Shown here piece after piece: positions 16,174-23,678 of a stretch of DNA of 64,000 nt. The notes under the pieces were generated by a model. The model ran no database searches and had not been told where the DNA came from. It saw nothing but the letters and a program-made list of their open reading frames with translations. The position numbers and the translations under genes are program-made. This DNA comes from Lentihominibacter hominis (lineage in GTDB: Bacteria; Bacillota; Clostridia; Peptostreptococcales; Anaerovoracaceae). How positions within the stretch are numbered: the first letter of the stretch is position 1; the number at the start of each line of letters is the position of its first letter. Location: contig NZ_JACRTA010000003.1 of assembly GCF_014385065.1 (NCBI RefSeq), positions 124,001-188,000 of the forward strand, in the 5' to 3' direction.

Positions 16174-16626
16174 ATGTTAAAGATAGGAGTGAAAGCGCCG
16201 GATTTTGAACTTAAGGATCAAAACGGGCAGATACACAGGCTGGAAGATTACAGAGGAAAGAAGATCGTTCTGTATTTTTACCCTAAAGACAATACAGCAG
16301 GGTGCAGCAAGCAGGCGTGCGGTTTTGCAGAGCTTTATCCACATTTTCTTGAGAAGGATGCAGTTGTAATAGGCGTGAGCAAGGACAGTGTTGATTCACA
16401 TAAGCGTTTTGCGGAAAAGTATAACTTGCCGTTTACGCTGATTTCAGATCCGGAGTTTATGGCAATCAAAGCATATGATGTCTGGCAGGAAAAGAAAACA
16501 GCAGGCAGGATATCAATGGGAGTAGTGAGAACCACATATTTGATTGATGAAGAAGGCGTTATTGTTAAAGCTTTCGGTAAAGTAAAGGCGGCAGATAATC
16601 CTGCACAAATGCTGGAGGAACTATAA
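16174..16626 (+). CDS. bcp: Thiol peroxidase, BCP/PrxQ peroxiredoxin
   Basis: A 150-residue thioredoxin-dependent peroxidase that reduces hydrogen peroxide and organic peroxides in the cytoplasm. The thioredoxin fold opens APDFELKDQNGQ. The peroxidatic Cys44 lies in YPKDNTAGCSKQACGF, and Cys49 five residues on is the resolving cysteine of the atypical two-Cys class. The usual TPGCT is here TAGCS, a mild variation. The stop codon abuts the ATG of yaaA, giving an antioxidant pair. Confidence 0.94.
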   Translation: MLKIGVKAPDFELKDQNGQIHRLEDYRGKKIVLYFYPKDNTAGCSKQACGFAELYPHFLEKDAVVIGVSKDSVDSHKRFAEKYNLPFTLISDPEFMAIKAYDVWQEKKTAGRISMGVVRTTYLIDEEGVIVKAFGKVKAADNPAQMLEEL

Positions 16627-17403
16627 ATGAAAATTATTATTTCACCGGCTAAGACCATGAATGTTGAGAGGGATATTCACGATATAAGATCTTTGCCATA
16701 TTTTTTAGATGAAACGAAAATTCTGATGGATGAAATTAGGAAGCTTTCATTTGACGAATCAAAGGCTTTGTGGAAATGTAATGATAAGTTGGCAATGTTG
16801 AATTTTAAGCGGTTTTCACAAATGAATCTTGAAGAGAATCTGACCCCAGCTGTTTTTTCATATGAGGGACTTCAGTACAAAAATATGGGACCCGGAGTTT
16901 TTTCTGATGCTGCCCTTGAATATATCGAAAAACATCTGAGGATTTTGTCCGGATTTTACGGTGTTCTAAGGCCTTTTGATGGTGTTACACCGTATCGCCT
17001 TGAAATGCAGGCAAAGCTTGGAGTCGGTGAATACAGGGATCTTTATGAGTTCTGGGGCAGAAAGATTTATGAATTTATCAAAAGAGAGTGCCGTGAAGAA
17101 TTCTGCGGTAAAGATAAATGTTTTACTATTCTAAATTTAGCGTCTAAGGAATATTCTCGGGCTGTTGAGAAATATATCGGCGCGGATTGCAGGTTTGTAA
17201 CTGTTGATTTTGGACAGCTTTCAGGTGGCAAAGTCAGGCAGAAAGCCACCTTTGCTAAGATGGCGAGGGGAGATATGGTGAGATTTCTTGCAGAAGGAAA
17301 TATTACTGATATTGAAGGGATTAAGGACTACGATGGATTCGGGTTCAGATTTTCTGAAGAGTTTTCAAGAGGTGAAAGAATGGTTTTTGTTAGAACAGAC
17401 TAA
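16627..17403 (+). CDS. yaaA: Peroxide stress protein YaaA (UPF0246/DUF328)
   Basis: The 258-residue cytoplasmic protein of the YaaA family lowers free iron during peroxide stress in E. coli and has been reported to bind DNA. Recognisable family features are KIIISPAKTMN at the start, PAVFSYEGLQYKNMGP, RILSGFYGVLRPFDGVTPYRLEM, NLASKEYSRAV and GFRFSEEFS at the end. The ATG follows the bcp stop codon with no gap, so the two are translationally coupled. The iron role is by family. Confidence 0.93.
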   Translation: MKIIISPAKTMNVERDIHDIRSLPYFLDETKILMDEIRKLSFDESKALWKCNDKLAMLNFKRFSQMNLEENLTPAVFSYEGLQYKNMGPGVFSDAALEYIEKHLRILSGFYGVLRPFDGVTPYRLEMQAKLGVGEYRDLYEFWGRKIYEFIKRECREEFCGKDKCFTILNLASKEYSRAVEKYIGADCRFVTVDFGQLSGGKVRQKATFAKMARGDMVRFLAEGNITDIEGIKDYDGFGFRFSEEFSRGERMVFVRTD

Positions 17404-17463
17404 GAGAAATGCTTTAGTGAGTATTTCCCTTAGTCTTACTTATAGCCTTGCAATTACATTCTT

Positions 17464-19074
17464 TTATTTTGCCGTGATTTCAAATAAGTTTTGTAATATT
17501 TCTCTTGCTTCAGGTTTCGGATCGTTTACGATTTTCCATGGTTTTTCGTCTATTATCATTGTAGCTCGGTTTTTGGTTGTATATTTGAGCCACTTTGTTT
17601 CCTGCTTTATACTTGGATTTCCCGTTGTGGCGAAAGCAGTCCAGGCAGCCTGAGTTCTAAGAGCCAGATCCTGCGGCAAATCTTCTCCTGCATAGGCTAT
17701 AGCGGTAGGAGCGTCAAAATTTCCCAGCACAAACGGAAGTTCAACGGCATGACATGCCCCAAGGCCTTCATTATTGGATTCCCATGCCCATTCATACATA
17801 TATACATCATTGTGCTGTGACTGGAGCTGGGCGAATATTATTGACGGCTGCTTAATCCATATTTCTCCGGCAAAATCAGTGTATTTCTCGGGATTGTCTT
17901 CTATGGTTTTTATATATTCATCTGCAGCAGCAACATTTCCGGAAAATGATTGTCCCATCATAGTATGATTCGGGTATTCTTCTTCAAGGCTCTGCTCAAA
18001 TTCGGGGTCGTATAATTTGAAATATTTTAATTCGTCTTTATTGGTCCCTATTATGACTTTTACATCTTTTCCTACACCGTCCTTAATATTTTGAAAAACA
18101 TCTAAAGGTACGGCATATCCGTCTGCTATTGCTCCATAGGTGGAAACATCGAGGGAATCCCCCAAAATATCAGCCAGCTCTTCTGAATACTTTTGAACCT
18201 CTGATGCGGATAATTTCTGCAATTCTTCTACAGAAGTTTTTCCGGTAATTTTCATAAATTCCTGACCGATTTTCTTGCTTTGGGCTGTTTCGTCGATGTT
18301 AGAAGCACCTTTTTCTTTTATGCTGGCAGGTCCGCCGCTTTCGATGATTGCTTTGTTAAAGAGACCTTCTGCAAGAGGAGTAGCCATTAAGCGGATAATG
18401 GCGGAACCTCCGGCAGATTCGCCGAATACAGTTATATTTTCAGGATCACCTCCGAAGCTTTCCACATTTTCGTTAATCCATTCAAGGGCTGCAATTTGAT
18501 CAAGTATTCCCAGATTTCTGCTGTTCTTATATTCCTTGCCTCCGATTTCCGATAAATCAAGGAAGCCGAAAGGGCCAAGTCGGTAGTTGAAGGAGACCAT
18601 TACCACATCATTGTTTTCCACAAACTTTTCACCGTCATAAAGAGGATCTGTAGTCCCTCCGCTTACATTGGCGCCGCCATGTATGAATACCATTACAGGT
18701 TTTTTGTCATTTACATCTTTTGTCCAGACATTAAGGGTAAGGCAGTCTTCGCCCTGCTGTGCAAAAGAGGCTCGTTCAAATTCGTCCAGCGGCTGTATTG
18801 CCGTATTTCCGAAATCATAGGCCTTGATATATTCGTTTGTTTTTTCCGCAGGCTGTGGTTCTTTCCAGCGCAGATCATCTACCGGCTGTTTTGCATAAGG
18901 AACGCCTAAGAAGGAGACAACGCCGCTGTCTCTTGTCAGACCGACAAATTTTCCGTACTTTGTATCTGCAACCTGATTGTCCTGCGCTTTATCAGTGCTG
19001 CCACATCCGGCGCTTATTAACAGCATGGAAACAGCCAGTAATAATACGGAAAGTATTTTTCTTTTTCTTTTCAT
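17464..19074 (-). CDS. Type-B carboxylesterase lipoprotein
   Basis: A 536-residue alpha/beta hydrolase of the carboxylesterase/para-nitrobenzyl esterase family. The N-terminus is a lipoprotein signal (MKRKRKILSVLLLAVSMLL then ISAGC), so the mature enzyme is tethered to the outer face of the membrane through Cys. Catalytic features: nucleophile in VFGESAGGSA, oxyanion HGGANVSGG, an early LTLNVW motif, and the His in GLGACHAVELPFVLGNF. The physiological ester is not evident. It is monocistronic with its ATG just after a GGAGG site, convergent with yaaA. Confidence 0.9.
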   Translation of the reverse strand: MKRKRKILSVLLLAVSMLLISAGCGSTDKAQDNQVADTKYGKFVGLTRDSGVVSFLGVPYAKQPVDDLRWKEPQPAEKTNEYIKAYDFGNTAIQPLDEFERASFAQQGEDCLTLNVWTKDVNDKKPVMVFIHGGANVSGGTTDPLYDGEKFVENNDVVMVSFNYRLGPFGFLDLSEIGGKEYKNSRNLGILDQIAALEWINENVESFGGDPENITVFGESAGGSAIIRLMATPLAEGLFNKAIIESGGPASIKEKGASNIDETAQSKKIGQEFMKITGKTSVEELQKLSASEVQKYSEELADILGDSLDVSTYGAIADGYAVPLDVFQNIKDGVGKDVKVIIGTNKDELKYFKLYDPEFEQSLEEEYPNHTMMGQSFSGNVAAADEYIKTIEDNPEKYTDFAGEIWIKQPSIIFAQLQSQHNDVYMYEWAWESNNEGLGACHAVELPFVLGNFDAPTAIAYAGEDLPQDLALRTQAAWTAFATTGNPSIKQETKWLKYTTKNRATMIIDEKPWKIVNDPKPEAREILQNLFEITAK

Positions 19075-19183
19075 GAATTTTCCCTCCTAATTTTATAATG
19101 GTAGTTACAGTTTCATAAATCTCAGGGTACCCGTATAAATTTACGCAATATTGTGTTATCTCTGATTTTATGTCTCTTAAGTA

Positions 19184-19236
19184 AAAAAACAATAGCACCC
19201 GGGGTACCAATTTTTTATGGTCCCTCAGGTGCTATG
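19184..19236 (-). terminator. Terminator of the LuxR-type regulator gene (minus strand)
   Basis: Read on the minus strand, AGCACCTGAGGGACCA pairs imperfectly with TGGTACCCCGGGTGCT and is followed by ATTGTTTTTTT. It separates the regulator from the esterase gene. Confidence 0.8.
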
Positions 19237-19253
19237 GCGGTATGATTGAAAAA

Positions 19254-20210
19254 TCACTGCAAATACCTGTTTATTAGCTCAACATTTTCTTTGCGGTTCC
19301 TGCATTTTGTTTTGCGGTTTATGTTGTTTATGTGTCTCTTTACCGTATATACAGAGATTACATAATGGTTTGCAATTTCCGCATTGCTTTTGCCGTATGC
19401 CATGTCGATGAAAATTTCCTGCTCCCTGTTTGTAAGATTATATTCCCGGCCGATTTTTGAGACAGTTTCACTGAGCTTGGCATGTTTTAATATATCATCG
19501 GAAGTATTGCTCTTACGCATATAAATTATATCTGTTATGCTGACTGTAAGATATATTATAAGCACGCCGTCAAGGGGATAGAAAAACCACATGCTGGGAC
19601 CTATGAATCTGAAAATGGCATCTGTGTTGTATATAAATGTGTAAACAAAGTAAATAAGCATTGAAACACCGGGTATAAATATGTTCCAATATGGAGCGCT
19701 TTTTCGTTTGTATAGTTTATGGAGAGCTACTAATACACATATAAATGAACTCAGAAATAAAATGACTTCTGATGAAAACGTTATATATTTCGTAATGGAT
19801 TTAATAATGTAACCTCTATCGTCAAGAGAGAAAATGTATGTTATGAGCCATATACTTGCATATATTCCGCAGATCGTTCCGACTGCAGTGTTTAATTTTT
19901 TGTCTTGACTGCCGGAAGCCCTTTGATTTAAATATCTAAGGAAACTGATAAGAACACATATATAAGAAATATCATAAGCCATTAATATTGAAAAGTGAGC
20001 ACTTGTTTTCCAGCTGAATATTCTTCCGAAAAAGAGGATAAAATTAAAAACAATATATATAAAAAAGAATACATGAAAAATCAGTTTCTTTTTATATAAA
20101 GCACTTGTATTGTTTTGATATGTGATTACGTTTAATACCAGTGTAACAGCGCCGCAAATGAAGGCGAATATATAAAAATACATACTCATATCATTTATAA
20201 TATTTTCCAT
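19254..20210 (-). CDS. Membrane-anchored LuxR-type transcription regulator
   Basis: A 318-residue protein with about seven hydrophobic helices in residues 10-225 (for example FYIFAFICGAVTLVLNVITY) and a C-terminal LuxR/GerE helix-turn-helix at about 255-315 (LTNREQEIFIDMAYGKSNAEI, then VYTVKRHINNIN). The fusion suggests a one-component regulator that reads a signal in the membrane and binds DNA. Nothing shows the signal or targets. The neighbouring esterase gene on the same strand is a possible target, but a terminator lies between them. Confidence 0.85.
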   Translation of the reverse strand: MENIINDMSMYFYIFAFICGAVTLVLNVITYQNNTSALYKKKLIFHVFFFIYIVFNFILFFGRIFSWKTSAHFSILMAYDISYICVLISFLRYLNQRASGSQDKKLNTAVGTICGIYASIWLITYIFSLDDRGYIIKSITKYITFSSEVILFLSSFICVLVALHKLYKRKSAPYWNIFIPGVSMLIYFVYTFIYNTDAIFRFIGPSMWFFYPLDGVLIIYLTVSITDIIYMRKSNTSDDILKHAKLSETVSKIGREYNLTNREQEIFIDMAYGKSNAEIANHYVISVYTVKRHINNINRKTKCRNRKENVELINRYLQ

Positions 20211-20290
20211 ATTATATCATCCTTTGTATAGTAAAAATATTCTGACTTTGCATAAAGATTATAGCATGAATTAATAATTTAATCAAAATC

Positions 20291-20319
20291 TTGTGGATTG
20301 CTCCTAAAAAGCATATAAT
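20291..20319 (+). promoter_or_regulatory. Promoter of the 67-aa protein/macrodomain operon
   Basis: TTGTGG (20291-20296), 17-bp spacer, TATAAT (20314-20319), 45 bases before the ATG at 20364. Confidence 0.65.
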
Positions 20320-20363
20320 TAGAAAAGCAAATAAAAAAGATAACATAAAAGGAGAAAACTTAA

Positions 20364-20567
20364 ATGAAGGAAAAACGTGAAGTTATAAACAAGATAGCTG
20401 AATTTCTGGCATACAAAGTTCGCTCAGGTGATGTTTCAACAGAAGGCGGCGATAAGATATGGAGAATAGCATTGAAGAATCCGGAAAAGGTAGATGCCAT
20501 TATAGACATTCTCGACATGGATCTGCCGGAAGCAGATACGGTAATGAAAGTTGAAAGACTGGTGTAG
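20364..20567 (+). CDS. Conserved-looking hypothetical protein (67 aa)
   Basis: ATG 20364 follows AAAGGAGA. The product is a soluble helical protein ([20 protein letters not shown] and [19 protein letters not shown]). Its TAG ends one base before the ATG of the macrodomain gene, so the two are coupled. I recognise no family; the coupling suggests a partner role with the macrodomain protein. Confidence 0.7.
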   Translation: MKEKREVINKIAEFLAYKVRSGDVSTEGGDKIWRIALKNPEKVDAIIDILDMDLPEADTVMKVERLV

Positions 20568-20568
20568 T

Positions 20569-21090
20569 ATGTCGATAAAAATAATACAAGGAGATATTAC
20601 AAAGCTTGATTGCGACGCCATAGTCAATGCCGCCAATTCCTCGTTGCTTGGGGGAGGAGGAGTAGACGGAGCCATCCATGCAGCGGCAGGCAGAGCGCTT
20701 CTTGAGGAATGTAGGGCCCTAGGTGGCTGTGAAACGGGAGATGCAAAGATTACGGGAGCATATAATCTGCCATGCAGATATGTGATTCATACAGTAGGAC
20801 CCGTGTGGCACGGCGGTTCCCATGGAGAAAAAGAACTTTTAACTTCTTGCTATAGAAAATCGCTGGAGCTTGCAAAAGCCAACAACTGTAAGTCTGTGGC
20901 ATTTCCGTTGATTTCTTCGGGAGTTTACGCCTATCCCAAGAAAGAGGCATTTCAAGTGGCGGTAGATACTATCAGAGATTTTATTGCGGAAGTTGAAATG
21001 CAGGTATATATTGTGGTTTTCGATAAAGCGGCGCTGGCTGTGGCGGAAAAGCTTTTCAGCGATTTGATTGAGACCAGTAAAATTCAGTAA
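20569..21090 (+). CDS. Macrodomain protein, O-acetyl-ADP-ribose deacetylase-like
   Basis: A 173-residue single macrodomain that binds ADP-ribose and in the YmdB/MacroD class hydrolyses O-acetyl-ADP-ribose or removes ADP-ribose from acidic residues. Signatures: [36 protein letters not shown] (the glycine-rich substrate loop with Asp) and [18 protein letters not shown] 20569 gives the correct MSIKIIQGD start; an in-frame TTG at 20551 lies inside the upstream gene. It is followed by the MaoC-like gene after 16 bases. Confidence 0.93.
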   Translation: MSIKIIQGDITKLDCDAIVNAANSSLLGGGGVDGAIHAAAGRALLEECRALGGCETGDAKITGAYNLPCRYVIHTVGPVWHGGSHGEKELLTSCYRKSLELAKANNCKSVAFPLISSGVYAYPKKEAFQVAVDTIRDFIAEVEMQVYIVVFDKAALAVAEKLFSDLIETSKIQ

Positions 21091-21106
21091 TTTTCAAGGA
21101 GGCATC

Positions 21107-21544
21107 ATGTATTTTGATGATTTTACAGTCGGTGATACTTTTGAACTAAGCAGCGTGCAGATAGATAAGGATAAGATGGTTGAATTCGCAAAGGATTACG
21201 ACCCACAGAAGATTCATATGGATGAGGACCACGGAAGGGCCTCTCGCTTTGGCGATATCATAGCTCCCGGGATCATGAGCTTCATGTCCGTATGGGCAGA
21301 ATTTGTGAAAAGCAATATAATCTTTGATAACTTTATTGCAGCACAGAATTTCAGGATTGAATGGCTGTCTCCGGTATTTGCAGGAGATGAGCTTACAGGG
21401 AAGGTGATAATCCGGAGAACCCAGCCCCGCAATAAATATAACGGAGTGGTGGATATCAATCTGGTCATCTTTAATCAGGATGGAAATAAAGTCATGGATA
21501 CAGTGACAGAAGCCATACTCAACAGAAGAGTTGGGGAAGCGTAG
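21107..21544 (+). CDS. MaoC-like hot-dog dehydratase
   Basis: A 145-residue hot-dog fold protein of the MaoC/(R)-enoyl-CoA hydratase family. ATG 21107 follows AAGGAGGCATC; the longer frame from 21068 overlaps the macrodomain gene. The hydratase motif is visible as FAKDYDPQKIHMDEDHGRA and FGDIIAPGIM, with Asp and His in the expected places. The substrate is probably an acyl-CoA, but is unknown. Confidence 0.87.
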   Translation: MYFDDFTVGDTFELSSVQIDKDKMVEFAKDYDPQKIHMDEDHGRASRFGDIIAPGIMSFMSVWAEFVKSNIIFDNFIAAQNFRIEWLSPVFAGDELTGKVIIRRTQPRNKYNGVVDINLVIFNQDGNKVMDTVTEAILNRRVGEA

Positions 21545-21565
21545 TTACAAGAATATTGAAGGTAA

Positions 21566-21600
21566 GAAACAGGTGAAGCAAGTTTGCCTGTTTTTTTGTT
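21566..21600 (+). terminator. Intrinsic terminator after MaoC-like gene
   Basis: AACAGG and CCTGTT flank a 13-base loop containing further partial pairing (GAAGC..), followed by TTTTTTGTTT. Confidence 0.75.
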
Positions 21601-21703
21601 TAAAAAAATGTGATGGCGGTTTTCACTGGGAAGATTTATGGACAGTGATATATGGATAATAAAGATATAAAAAGTATTGTTATGGTTTTAGAAAGGATTT
21701 GAA

Positions 21704-21997
21704 ATGAAAGAAATGTATATTACTATTACCGGTACAAGCCATTATTACGGAATAGATTTTATAAAGAGTGGAATGACAGTCAGGCTCACAAAAGAACCTG
21801 ACAATGAATATGACAAAGAAGCCATAGCAGTGAAAATGCAGGGTCTTGATAAAATCGGATACGTTGCCAACAGTCCTTATACGGTATTGGGTGAAAGTGT
21901 AAGTGCAGGGAGAGTATACGATAAAATAAGTATGGAAACAGAGGCTGAAGTCCTGTATGTACTTCCTCAAGGTGTTATATGCAAGGTAGTATTATAG
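21704..21997 (+). CDS. Stand-alone HIRAN-domain protein
   Basis: A 97-residue protein that is almost only a HIRAN domain: TGTSHYYGIDFIKSGMTVRL, then the diagnostic EPDNEYDKEAIAV and IGYVANSPYTVL. In eukaryotic HLTF and Rad5 this domain binds DNA 3' ends; in bacteria it occurs alone or fused to nucleases and helicases. ATG 21704 is preceded by AAAGGA. It lies alone, about 100 bases before a WYL regulator on the same strand. A DNA-end or defence-related role is a guess from context near the CRISPR locus. Confidence 0.85.
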   Translation: MKEMYITITGTSHYYGIDFIKSGMTVRLTKEPDNEYDKEAIAVKMQGLDKIGYVANSPYTVLGESVSAGRVYDKISMETEAEVLYVLPQGVICKVVL

Positions 21998-22054
21998 TAT
22001 TTATTGAACAAATAGTAAAATTATAGTAAAATTATATTGAATTAACAAAAGATT

Positions 22055-22083
22055 TTGAAAAATAATTATCGTAAAACTATACT
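22055..22083 (+). promoter_or_regulatory. Promoter of the WYL regulator
   Basis: TTGAAA (22055-22060), 17-bp spacer, TATACT (22078-22083), just before an AAAAGGA ribosome site. Short tandem ATTATAGTAAA units lie at about 22012-22036. Confidence 0.6.
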
Positions 22084-22100
22084 CAAAAGGACAAACAACC

Positions 22101-23093
22101 ATGACGATTTCCCGAAACAAACTCAGAATACTATATATTATAAAGTTTTTACTGGAACAAACAGATGAAGATAATATTATGTCTGCCGAAGATTTAATAA
22201 ATGCGTTAAATAGATATGGAATTGAAGCTGAGCGTAAAACTATATACAGTGATATTAAAGTGTTGATAGAATTTGGTATAGATATTATATCTCTGAATGG
22301 TGGAAAAACACCGGGATATTATATAGGAACAAGAGAATTTGAACTTCCGGAATTAAAGCTACTTGTGGATGCCGTACAGGCGTCAAAGTTTATTACCGCG
22401 AAAAAATCAAAGGAGCTGATTTCCAAGATTGAGAAGCTGGCAAGCAAAAACAGTGCGAGACAACTCCAGCGGAACGTGTTTATTTTCAACAGGACAAAGA
22501 CTGAGAACGAAAGGATTTACTATAATGTGGATCAGATACATACAGCCGTTTTGGAAAACAGACAGATATCATTTCAATACACTGAATGGAATCTGCAGAA
22601 AGAGCTTGTCACGCGAAAAAACGGTAAGATTTATATAGTCAGTCCCTGGGCGCTTACATGGGATGATGAAAATTATTATCTCATTGCTTTTGAAGAAGAA
22701 TCAAGGAAAATAAAGCATTACCGGGTGGATAAGATGAAAAACACCGAAATCATTGAAGAAAAACGCCTTGGAAAAGATTCTTTTGCCGATTTTGACCTTG
22801 CATTTTTTGCAAAGAAAACCTTCGGTATGTATGGCGGCAGGGATGAAACCGTTAGTCTCGTATGCGAGAATCGTTTAATAGGCGTTATCCTGGACCGTTT
22901 TTCAAAGGATGTGATAATTATTCCTGAAGACAGTAATCATTTCAGAGTCAATGTGCTTGTATCAGTCAGCCCGCAGTTTTTTGGCTGGATTACGGGAATC
23001 GGAGCAGGTATACATATTGAAGGCCCGAAAGTGGTTAAGGAAGAATACAGAAGATTTATTGAAGAGATTTTGGGGAATTATGTATGCAAGTGA
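22101..23093 (+). CDS. WYL-domain transcription regulator
   Basis: The 330-residue regulator has an N-terminal winged helix (ISRNKLRILYIIKFLLEQT, RKTIYSDIKVLIEFGIDI) and a central WYL domain (about 140-205, SPWALTWDDENYYLIAF and HYRVDKM), followed by a WCX-like C-terminal extension. WYL domains bind nucleic acids or nucleotides, and such regulators often control phage defence and CRISPR genes. Here it lies 0.6 kb upstream of cas9 in the same orientation, with two small genes between, so control of the CRISPR locus is plausible but unproven. Confidence 0.9.
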   Translation: MTISRNKLRILYIIKFLLEQTDEDNIMSAEDLINALNRYGIEAERKTIYSDIKVLIEFGIDIISLNGGKTPGYYIGTREFELPELKLLVDAVQASKFITAKKSKELISKIEKLASKNSARQLQRNVFIFNRTKTENERIYYNVDQIHTAVLENRQISFQYTEWNLQKELVTRKNGKIYIVSPWALTWDDENYYLIAFEEESRKIKHYRVDKMKNTEIIEEKRLGKDSFADFDLAFFAKKTFGMYGGRDETVSLVCENRLIGVILDRFSKDVIIIPEDSNHFRVNVLVSVSPQFFGWITGIGAGIHIEGPKVVKEEYRRFIEEILGNYVCK

Positions 23094-23108
23094 TAGGAGG
23101 AAAGGAAA

Positions 23109-23225
23109 ATGAAAAAGATAAACAGCCATGTTGTGGTTACTGATAAAATCGGCAGTCTACATTTTTATTGTTGTTCTGCTGTTCAAATACTTGATTTTCG
23201 ATTAAAAAGATCAGAAAGGAAGTAA
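23109..23225 (+). CDS. Small ORF (38 aa) between WYL regulator and next gene
   Basis: ATG 23109 is preceded by a strong AGGAGGAAAGGA site and the ORF ends at TAA 23223-23225, four bases before the next ATG. The peptide begins MKKINSHVVVTDKIGSLHFY and has two adjacent Cys. The ribosome site and tight spacing argue for translation. No family recognised; it may be a truncated gene. Confidence 0.45.
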   Translation: MKKINSHVVVTDKIGSLHFYCCSAVQILDFRLKRSERK

Positions 23226-23228
23226 GTT

Positions 23229-23552
23229 ATGAGTTTATTTGAAAATTATTGCAACTATGCATTGCTGAATGATGAAATAGAATTTTCCAGATATTACGAG
23301 CTGCGTGAAGACGAAGAGGGTACTCAATACATCTGTGACATTTCCGAGAGAACCTTTGAACATATATGCATGAAAACACTGCAGGTTTTGCTTGTTTTTA
23401 ATCATGAAGGACACAACTACGTCATTACCGTTGATTCAGAGGATACATATTACTTAGATGAATATGTACTTCTGGGAGACAGCAAAATCGAACTTATCCA
23501 GGTGGAGGAACAGTTGAGAGATGCACTGGTTGAGATGTATTGGGAAGAGTAG
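23229..23552 (+). CDS. Hypothetical acidic protein (107 aa)
   Basis: ATG 23229 after AGAAAGGAAG. The acidic soluble protein starts MSLFENYCNYALLNDEIEFS and ends DALVEMYWEE, with alternating strand-like and helix-like segments. I recognise no family. It is probably in one operon with the WYL regulator and the 38-aa ORF, and lies 126 bases before cas9. Confidence 0.65.
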   Translation: MSLFENYCNYALLNDEIEFSRYYELREDEEGTQYICDISERTFEHICMKTLQVLLVFNHEGHNYVITVDSEDTYYLDEYVLLGDSKIELIQVEEQLRDALVEMYWEE

Positions 23553-23678
23553 TGGCAGTTATGATTTGCTGTTTTTTATAATACCTTCAAGGTTCAAGTA
23601 ATTAATGCAGAAATTATTGTGTCTAAATTATATACATGTTAAAATTATATAGAATATTTTGGAAATGCGAGGTGCGCT

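Noticed and set aside
17288..17653. Plus-strand ORF spanning the yaaA end and the esterase 3' end
   Set aside because: It overlaps two well-supported genes and lacks a start signal.
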